Assembly: GCA_905221605.1 (NCBI GenBank)
Contig: CAJNDS010002734.1
Coordinates: 901,779-965,778 of the forward strand
DNA: 64,000 nt
Source of the DNA: Symbiodinium natans
Taxonomy: Eukaryota; Sar; Dinophyceae; Suessiales; Symbiodiniaceae
Direction of reading: 5' to 3'
The notes under the pieces were generated by a model. The model saw only the letters and a program-made list of their open reading frames with translations. It made no database searches and had not been told where the DNA came from. A program made the translations under genes and the position numbers. Below, one piece after another: positions 56,516 through 64,000 of this stretch (its first letter is position 1; the number at the start of each line of letters is the position of its first letter).

Positions 56516-56672
56516 AAGCTATGGGCATCTGTGAAGGGTTTTCCAAGTGCACAGCTTCACGACGCAGCGCTGCGATGCGAAGGCCGGCGCAGACCACGCT
56601 TCGCCTCGCTGCCACCGTCTTGGGTGGAGCTGGGGAGAGTTGTGCTGAGATGGGGGAAATTGGCTGATGTTA

Positions 56673-56834
56673 ACACTAAACTCCAAACCCTAAACCCTGA
56701 ACCCTAAACCCCAAACCCTAAACCCTAAACCCTAAACCCTAAACCCTAAACCCTAAACCCTAAACCCTAAACCCTAAACCCTAAACCCTAAACCCTAAAC
56801 CCTAAACCCTACCACCCCAAACCCTAAACCCAAA
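56673..56834 (-). repeat. CCCTAAA array, about 21 units
   Basis: Among the longest uninterrupted telomere-type tracts in the window, with normal single-copy DNA on both sides, so not a chromosome end. Confidence 0.97.
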
Positions 56835-57694
56835 CGCTTGAAGTCCTTGAAGTGCCAAGGCTGCCCGCCTGGCTGCATCGAAGCTTCGAGCCTGCTGCCT
56901 GAAGACGGTCGAACTGAGAGGATGTAAACTTGGGTTTAGGGTTTAGGGTTTAGGGTTTAGGGTTTAGGTTTTAGGATTCAGGGTTTTAGGGTTTAGGGTT
57001 TCGGATATAGGGTTTAGGGCTTGATGCATGCCTTAGCTTACTCGGAGGTGCATAGGTGCTTTGAAACCTCAATTCTAACTGTACCTCTAACATGCTTTGA
57101 GGATTCAGAGAGAATGTTTGGATTTGTTTTTGGCTTCTCCAGGTAAATTGTGCTTTTTCAAGGCAAAGTGTTTTTCCAGACAAGTACTGCTTTTGCTAGG
57201 AAAAGTATTGACCAAATACTATACGAAACAGGCCATACCCTGAACCTCCAAGTAGGCCACCCTTATACAGCAGGGTTGAGGGCTTTCGGGCTTGGGGCAG
57301 TTTTGGGTTGAATGATTTAGTGTTTGTAAGGCTGAGAAGCACAGAGTGGCCTAACAGGGACATCATCGAGCCCTGCTGTGATCATAGCCGGTCTTACTTG
57401 ACACTAGTACGGTCATGGGGGGGGGGCCCTATACCCCAATGCGCTCTTCAGGCTGCGCCGTGGTGCGCATTCCGCCATGGCAGCACCATGGCGCAGGCAC
57501 CCGTTGCCTCAAAGCTGCTAGGGGACCTAGGGTTTCGGGTTTAGGGTTTAGGGGTTAGCATCTTGGTGTGCAAGGTTTTTGAGGGGGGTCAAGGGTTTGA
57601 GGGTTCGCAGTCACACTGAGCACGAAAGTCCCAATGTTCTTCGCCGTGGCAGCTCCGAGGCACGAATTGTGAAGCGGTCGCAGTTTGGAGATGA

Positions 57695-57800
57695 GGGGCC
57701 CCCCCCCCCCCCCCCCCCTCCCCCTCGATTTAAGGTATCCTGCCGCGCCCTGTTTACCTTTTTTTTCGAGAGGGAGGGGGGGGGGGGAGGGGGGGTGGGG
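57695..57800. repeat. Foldback with poly-C / poly-G ends
   Basis: CCCC(n)TCCCCCTCGATTTAAGGTA faces TACCTTTTTTTTCGAGAGGGAGGGG. Small relative of the 39128-39890 arrangement. Confidence 0.75.
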
Positions 57801-58210
57801 TAGTGTTATGGGAGCGTTATGGGGAAGGGATTACCTTCTACTAGTATTCCCAAAGCAATGCTTCTCACGCTGGGTAGCAACTCAGCAGTGCGGCTTAGGT
57901 GGCTTAGGACTTCGGACTTGGGAGTGAGGTGCAAGACCACACGTTCGCTCAGCAGGAAAGTCTTTGCATGCCCTAGCCCTCTACCCGCACCTTCGCATTG
58001 TAGAGTAGAGTGCATCCGACACAAAGGAAAGTTCAGTCAAAGTGGGGCTGCTGTCTGAGTCCTCCCTAAACCCTAAACCCTAAACCCTAAACCGTAAACC
58101 GTAAACCCTAAACCCTAGACCCTAAACCCTAAACCTGTTGCAGCGGCAGGAGACTTCGAGCCCGCAAATGCCCGTGGCTTCGTCCCCTCAGCAGACTCAG
58201 GCTGTCGGCA

Positions 58211-58312
58211 CATGGGAGTTTCCGAAATTAGGGGAACCTTATTGCAGTTCCGTGTTATGAGGGAATCGGGGGTTTAAAAAAGGGGTCCCTTTTTTTCGTA
58301 AACCCCCACATG
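58211..58312. mobile_element. CATGGGGGTTTACGAA-family inverted-repeat element
   Basis: Left CATGGGAGTTTCCGAAATTA, right TTTTTCGTAAACCCCCACATG. 102 bp. The most complete copy of this family in the window. Confidence 0.8.
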
Positions 58313-59201
58313 TTGAAGAGTTGCCCACGATGTCTGAAGCGAGTTTTCGTCATTGTCCCGACAGGCGACGCCTTCCACCACCGATGAGGACTACCTAAGC
58401 CTAAGCCCTGAACCCAAAACCGCAGAATCTAGACAAGCCCTACGACGTATCACGCCCGGAACTTCTCCTTTGCTTCTGGACGATCTTCTCGAAGGCATGC
58501 TATGGCAAGGCGTGTGCTGAAATGAAGTGCCTTGTTTGTGCAGGATGCCGGAACTACCATCTTCAGCCCAACAGAAGAACATCAGGCAGGCTCATGCGTA
58601 ATCAGAGTGCATGGGGGTGGGGGGGGGGGGTGAAGTAGAAGCAAGTTCGATCCGGCATAGATTCAGAAGGAGACCGGGCACAAACCACAGGGAAGAAGAA
58701 TCGTCACAAGGCAGAACGAGTGGCCGTGCAGCGCGCGCACGGCGCCCCGCCTTAAAGGGAAGCCGAAGAGCGGAGCTTTGCTGGTTAAGGGTTTAGGGTT
58801 TAGGGTTTAGGGTTTAGGGTTTAGGGTTTCATCGGCATCCGGTGGTTTGGTTGTTTTCGCCCGAGTCGCTCATACCCACCTGATTCAAGCTGAAGGAAGG
58901 ATGACCCACGCAAAGAGCATTCCCAACGCATCCCCGAAAGATGATGGCAGGCAACAAATGAAGGCATGTTGTTCCTTGAGCACCACATTGGGACACATTG
59001 ATGCTCGGGGAGAGGGGTGTTTGCGAAGCTTCCAGAAGAAGAAGGCGAAGAAGAAGACGAAGAAGAAGAAGAGGACAAAAGAGTGAGCAACCATATCCCA
59101 TTTCTGAGAACCCCCAGAAGGTGCAGTACCCGAATTTTGGAAGCCCCCATCCCATCTTCTTGCCTAACCCTAAACCCTCAACCCCAAATCCTTTTTGGGA
59201 G

Positions 59202-62200
59202 GCTCTGCGCGAGATGGTCAGGTCCTTCGCCGAGGCGGAGGTGGAACCGCAGGCGCTGGGCCTTGTGAAGGTTTCATTGGGATCTAGGGTTTAGGGTTTA
59301 GGGTTTCGGGTTTAGGGTTCAGGGTTCAGGGTTAGGGGGGCTCTCTGACATTACGGTCTCTTGTTTTGGGGGTTCCCGTGCACTAAATTGCGGAGTCCTG
59401 CAAGAAGGGTAACCAAAGAGGGACGGTAATTCAGAGAAGGGCCCACATGCAGCTGGCGGTGGATTGATGTTGTGACATGTTCAGGCCATCGACTTCAATC
59501 GCGAAGAGAAGATGAATCTGCAGCTCAGATTCACCAGTAGAGTGCCGGGGCATGATTGAACGTGGCATCAGCCAGGACGCTTTCAATCCTAAATCCCTTT
59601 AAGCCTAAACAAACAGTAAACCCTTCATGGGCATACTCTGAAGAGTCTTATTAGTAGTAATTTTTATTCACAAAGAATAGTGCTTGCAGAAATTATAATC
59701 ATGCTAGCAATCCCAGCAGTCGGAGCACAAAAAAAGACTTCTACCACCCCCACTTCACCACCACCTCTACCACGAGCAACTACCCACCATCACTACTACC
59801 CACTGCCGCTACTACCCACCACCACCAGCACCAGCACCATGGCCACTGCCACACACCACACACCACCTCCACTACCACCATTACCACCACTGCCGCTACT
59901 CCTACCATCCCCGCCACCATAACCACCACTACCATTGTTAACCTTAAACCCTAAACCCGAAACCCTAAACCCGAAACCCCAAACCCTAAACCCTAAACCC
60001 TAAACCCCAAACCCCAAACCCTAAACCCTAAACCCTAAACCCTAAACCCTAAACCCTACCCTACGACCGAACCAGCAAAGACCCCAGGCCCCTGTTCCGA
60101 AAGCTGGGGGAGCTCGGCCTCCTTGGCGTCACGGTGCCCGAGGCGGCCCGAGGGTGCTGCCTTTGCCCTCTGAGGGGTTTAGGGTTTAGGGTTGAGGGTT
60201 CAGGGTTTAGGGTTCAGGGTTTCGGTTTTAGGGTTTGGGGTTTAGGGTTTAGGGTTTAGGGCTTAGGGCTTAGGGTTTAGGTTCTATCTTCCATAGTGGT
60301 TGGTTGAGGAAAAGATTTCTTAAAAGACGTGGGTGTTCCTCAAAAAGCTGCTGTATAGTGAGGACCCCTGCGTGATAGCTCATGATCTAAGGGGGGTATA
60401 TTGTGGCAAAGCTTAGATCACCTCCACCCCTTCCCCATGATCCCCTCCCCCCAGCACCCCGTCCACGCCCAGGAATACGGTGGAAGCGGCATGGACGCCA
60501 CGGCCGCCGTGATTGTCCACGAGGCGACGCGACTAGCAAGGCAGCAGGAGTTCCAGAGGCACTGCTCAGGTTTAGGGTTTAGGGTTCAGGGCTTCTGGCA
60601 AATCAGCTTCTGAAGACACACATGTGGGGATTCTCCCCCTTGCCCCTGGTAGGCAATGCCCCGCCCTCAGTTGTCCTCAGTTGAGCGGCTCCTATTCCAG
60701 GAGCTGGCTGCAGTGGATCCTGCCTTCTGCCTGGCTTACCTGGTGGGGCCTCTCTGTTTGTCTCTGTTTGTGGTCTCAGCATTGAAGCTCTCAACACATT
60801 CCCTAAGGTCGAAGCCGGCATGATAAGAATTGAGTAAGCGTACAGACAGGGAGCATGGGATTGCGGGAGTGTTAGACTTGAAAGTGGCTACGCGACACTT
60901 GAAATGCAGTTCTTAGCATGCCAGGCCCACAGCATGCTCTTCGTCAACAACCTTGCGCAGAACGGGAACGAGGCACCCGTCATCATCAGAATCCTTCCTC
61001 TATGGAATCCCAGTAGGTTACGAAGATGCACGGAGTCGAGCCTCTGGGGGCTCTTGCTCGGTGTATCCCATTCTTGGGGCACTGATGAGAGCATGTACCG
61101 AGACAGCTCCGACTGAGGCCCAGAAGAGGCAATGGTTGCCCTCTGCCGTGGACGGCTCGAAGGTTTGCGGCATGCCCGCTGCTTGGGAGGCTCTTCGGGT
61201 CTCATGAGCCTGCAGTGGCTGCTACTGTAAGGTTCTAAACCCTAAACCCTAAACCCTAAACCGTGGAATGTGCACGTAGGGTGCAGGAAGTTGTAGGCCC
61301 ATGCTTTCATGCTGCACGGCTGAGATGTGTAAGGTGCATGTCGGAGCCAGCTGCTCAGCCCTAAGACTCGCTTAGTCCAGCATGTGAAGCCGCGCCAACA
61401 GAGATGAGCTTGCCTGGCACGTCTGACCCTATATATATATATATAATATAGACTACATTGAAGATTATAATGAATTAAACATATAGGTAGTGTATATATA
61501 TATATATATATGTCAGATAGAGAATATAATTCTAAAATCTGAGTCTTTTGATGAGGTTGGCACCGATGTGCTGGGGATGAAGACGACCGCCGTGCGAGAG
61601 GGAGATGAGTGCCCTCCTCGGGTGAAAGTCTGCGCCATTTCCCTCGGCATCTCTTGACTGCTTTTTTTCTGTGCGAACTTAAACCCTAAACCCTAAACCC
61701 TAAACCCTAAACCCTAAACCCTAAACCCTAAACCCTAAACCCTAGATTTCAATTACCATAAACAAGGAAGCCACATCACGACCGCAGATCCGCATGATGG
61801 TAGGATATTCATGTGTCCTACTGAGTTTTTGTTCCACATAGCCTCTGTCTGCAGGTACGTCATCAATGGGGCCAAGATGTGGATTACAAACGGCACGCTG
61901 GATGGCAAGGATACCGGGGACGCGTATCTTGCCGGATCCTGAATCTGTGGAGATCCGCCCTGCACCCTAAACGGGCAAAAAACCCATGTAGGAGTGGAGC
62001 ATGGGCCGTTTGGGGTCTCTTTAGTCTCATCCTTAAGAACCCCAAAACCTGCTTTTGAACGGTAGGTTGCTACCAGAGCAACCTACAGAAAATTACGTGT
62101 TGGGTTCTTAGGGCATTCCTTATCGTTTAGCGTACCAAAAGGGGCCTAGAATTTGGATCGACAGAGCTGCCCAGGTCTATGCGCGCACGGGGAGTACCAG

Positions 62201-63842
62201 CAGGGACATCTCGCTCTTCCTCGTTGAGAAGGGCATGAAGGGCTTTTCCTTGGGCCAGAAGATTCAGGCCAGATTCCTGCATTGTTGGAAAGGGTTTTGG
62301 GTTTGGGGGTTTAAAGTTAGGGTTCAGGGACGATAGAAATTCATCTTGAAAAGGGTTTTGGGTTTTGGGTTTAAAGTTAGGGTTCAGGGCCGATAGAAAT
62401 TCTTAACACCGCTGATCGAGGCCGTTGCGCTTAGAGGGCTTGCCTCACGTCTACGTGGACCTCGCAGGTGCCCTAAACCCTAAACCCTAAACCCTAAACC
62501 CTAAACCCTAAACCCTAAACCCTAAACCCGGCAGGATAAGTGCGGCATGCGGGCGTCCATGACGGCCGAGTTGGTCTTCCAGGTGCCGAGTTCCGAAAAA
62601 CGACCTGCTTTGCCGAAATTGAGTTGCTGTGACATGAAAGGTCTTGCCTTCATATGCAGGCAAACCCCTAAACCCTAAACCCTAAACCCTAAACCCTAAA
62701 CCCTAAACCCTAAACCCTAAACCCTAAACCCTAAACCCTGAACCCTGAACCCTGAACCCTGAACCCTGAACCCTGAACCCTAAACCCTAAACCCTAAACC
62801 CTATCATCATTTTGGATTTTGGGCAGTGGGAGAGAGTGGCTGCAGCTGCACGTGGTCGGGAACATGAGGACTGCCGCGTTCCGGCATCCAACCTCGTCGG
62901 CGAGGAAGGCCGAGCTATCAGATCAGCTTCATCCCCCTAAACCCTAAACCCAAACCCTAAACCCTAAACCCTTCAGGCAAATTTGCAGCATTGTTTTGGA
63001 GCTTTCGCCTCTTGTGTCCGGTTGCCTTCGAGTCGTGCGACATGTGTGGGCTGTATTTGCAGCGCAGGCAAAGCCGCGCTGTGTATGATGAGAAACCTGG
63101 AGATCGAGAGAGAGCCGAACTCAGGGTTTGGGAGCAGCTTAGTAGTAGCATTAGTTACTGTTTGTTATTATTATGACTATTAGTATTCTTATCATTATTA
63201 TTATTGTGTATTGGTGCTTATTGTGTATGATCAGTTGTGGTTCCGGTGACTATGAGCAGAATTTGCAATCAATCCCTCAGAGTGAGCGCGCGGGGGCGTC
63301 TGAAAGCTTACAGCAGCCACTTCGTAACCCGCCAAATCTACCTTGCAGGGTGGTTGTCGCACGAGGCTTTGTGCTGTGGTAAGGGGGTTGATGTGCTTTG
63401 GGTCTACCGTGCCACCCTAAACCCTAGCCCTAAACCCTAAACCTGAAACCCTAAACCCTCAACCCTAAACCCTAAACCCTAAACCCACTCAGGTCGCGCT
63501 TGCATCGATGAGCCTCGGCATTGCCAGGAGGTGTATAGAAGAGATGAACAGGCGCCTGCTGGGTGGTCGTTGAAACGTGTTTAGGGTTTAGGGTTTAGGG
63601 TTTAGGGTGTGGGGTTTTAGGGCTGCTGGAGTCAGACCGCCGAGTCTTCCTGTCCGAGCTGAAGAGACAGTACGTCCTGATTCTACAGCAAACCCATGAC
63701 GGCGACTTGATGGGACCCTAACCCCTAAAAACCCTAAACCTCTGGACCCTAAACCCTAAACCCTAAACCCTAAACCCTAAACCCTAAACCCTAAACCCCT
63801 CAAGTTTGCACCCCACGAGCCAGGTACGCCAAAGATCGGAAG
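59202..63842 (+). CDS. Acyl-CoA dehydrogenase, isovaleryl-CoA-dehydrogenase-like (both ends incomplete)
   Basis: Exons in phase: 59202-59270, 59485-59522, 60088-60142, 60473-60523, 60701-60742, 60925-60972, 61118-~61169, 61556-61608, 61855-61930, 62175-62267, 62535-62582, 62869-62908, 63067-63110, 63493-63551, 63824-63842, continuing past the window. Reads VRSFAEAEVEP; FRKLGELGLLGVTVPE; EYGGSGMDATAAVIVHE; AHSMLFVNNLAQNGNE; VGTDVLGM; YVINGAKMWITNG; VYARTG; DKCGMRAS; RVPASNLVGEEG; CMMRNLEIERVALA. These are FAD-dependent acyl-CoA dehydrogenase blocks. The Glu in NLEIER falls where isovaleryl- and long-chain enzymes keep their catalytic base, suggesting mitochondrial leucine breakdown, though substrate is inferred. 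A short exon carrying the usual SEP motif before VGTDV was not found. Nine of 14 donors are GC. Confidence 0.93.
59940..60060 (-). repeat. CCCTAAA/CCCGAAA/CCCCAAA array in dehydrogenase intron
   Basis: About 17 units, directly upstream (28 bp) of the exon at 60088. Confidence 0.95.
61678..61745 (-). repeat. CCCTAAA array in dehydrogenase intron
   Basis: Nine pure CCCTAAA units. Confidence 0.96.
62062..62086. repeat. Hairpin GTAGGTTGCT-ACCAG-AGCAACCTAC
   Basis: Perfect 10-bp stem with a 5-nt loop, nested inside a wider inverted pair (AAGAACCCCAAAAC and GTTGGGTTCTTA). In a dehydrogenase intron. Confidence 0.85.
62285..62403. repeat. Tandem duplication of about 58 bp
   Basis: AAAGGGTTTTGGGTTT, TTAAAGTTAGGGTTCAGGG and CGATAGAAATTC occur twice in order, with one short difference. 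In the intron between the exons ending 62267 and starting 62535. Confidence 0.85.
62664..62803 (-). repeat. CCCTAAA array with CCCTGAA block
   Basis: About 19 units. Seven consecutive CCCTGAA units in the middle show local expansion of one variant. Confidence 0.96.
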
Positions 63843-63966
63843 GCCAGGCTTGGGAAGCTTACAGCCCAAAGAGCCCCAAGCCTGTGTTTTGATTCCCATT
63901 TTGGCATCTTCCGGGGATGAGGAGTACGATGGTAGTTCGAGGTGTATTTCTAGAAAGGGTCCCCTA

Positions 63967-64000
63967 CTTGAATGTTCATGGGTACGTATAAGAAGGTTAT
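63967..64000. mobile_element. CTTGAAGGTTCGTGGGTAC-family element, copy 3 (cut by window end)
   Basis: CTTGAATGTTCATGGGTACG then TATAAGAAGG matches the left end of copies 1 and 2. Confidence 0.65.

Larger units (their letters stand above)
56516..59201. other. Upstream of acyl-CoA dehydrogenase; repeats, 5' exons not identified
   Basis: CCCTAAA array 56673-56834, TTTAGGG 56935-57018, CCCTAAA 58062-58135, TTTAGGG 58788-58828. Short stretches such as 58366-58400 (ATPSTTDEDYL) could be leader exons of the dehydrogenase but no phase chain was established. A Lys/Glu simple repeat (GAAGAAGAA) lies at 59030-59085. Confidence 0.4.

Noticed and set aside
56673-56834. Chromosome end (true telomere)
   Set aside because: Single-copy DNA and genes continue on both sides, and similar tracts occur throughout introns.

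Overview
The window looks like nuclear DNA of a dinoflagellate, probably a Suessiales/Symbiodiniaceae-type or related lineage. Four observations support this. (1) Hand-reconstructed genes have many tiny exons. Their introns almost always end AG before an exon that starts with G, and they mostly start with GC (sometimes GT, rarely GA). That splice-site mix is known from dinoflagellates. (2) TTTAGGG/CCCTAAA telomere-type repeats are scattered everywhere, mostly inside introns. (3) There is a long DUF4116-repeat protein, a family expanded in algae and dinoflagellates. (4) There are several methyltransferase genes of the kind reported in dinoflagellate mobile elements. No prokaryotic operons, tRNAs, rRNAs or CRISPR arrays are visible.

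Region 1 (1-25.6 kb) is mobile-element-like and repeat-rich. It holds a small WW-like gene (0.8-1.8 kb), a tyrosine recombinase on the minus strand (2.7-3.8 kb) and a hAT-like transposase gene (4.4-8.0 kb). A 108-bp near-perfect palindrome follows at 8.4 kb. Next comes a same-strand series: a divergent C5-cytosine methyltransferase (9.7-11.4 kb), two related small acidic/basic proteins (11.7-13.2 kb), a coiled-coil protein with a cupin-like C-terminus (13.3-15.0 kb), an 800-bp CA microsatellite, a SAM-methyltransferase-like domain (17.1-17.6 kb) and a canonical C5-cytosine methyltransferase (18.8-20.2 kb). Three of these genes carry single frameshifts. From 20.6 to 25 kb there are minisatellites, including an array of short hairpins, then a small basic protein gene (25.1-25.6 kb).

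Region 2 (25.6-64 kb) holds conventional host genes broken into many short exons by introns loaded with telomere-like repeats and small inverted-repeat elements. They are a plant/trypanosome-type ATP phosphofructokinase (28.9-32.05 kb, 5' exons not found), a probable ubiquitin-like domain (35.8-36.4 kb), a DUF4116 repeat protein (37.8-50.4 kb, about 28 exons seen), an apparently intronless RRM/helical-repeat gene (54.7-55.9 kb) and an isovaleryl-CoA-dehydrogenase-like acyl-CoA dehydrogenase that runs off the right edge (59.2-63.8 kb and beyond).

The most interesting signals are: the methyltransferase/recombinase/transposase cluster; the contrast between GC-AG introns in host genes and few GT-AG introns in the mobile-type genes; one PFK intron that looks like a fresh introner (a 100-bp inverted-repeat element flanked by a GCAC duplication that supplies the GC donor); a telomere-repeat insertion flanked by a 25-bp duplication; and at least three new-looking families of about 90-120 bp inverted-repeat elements.
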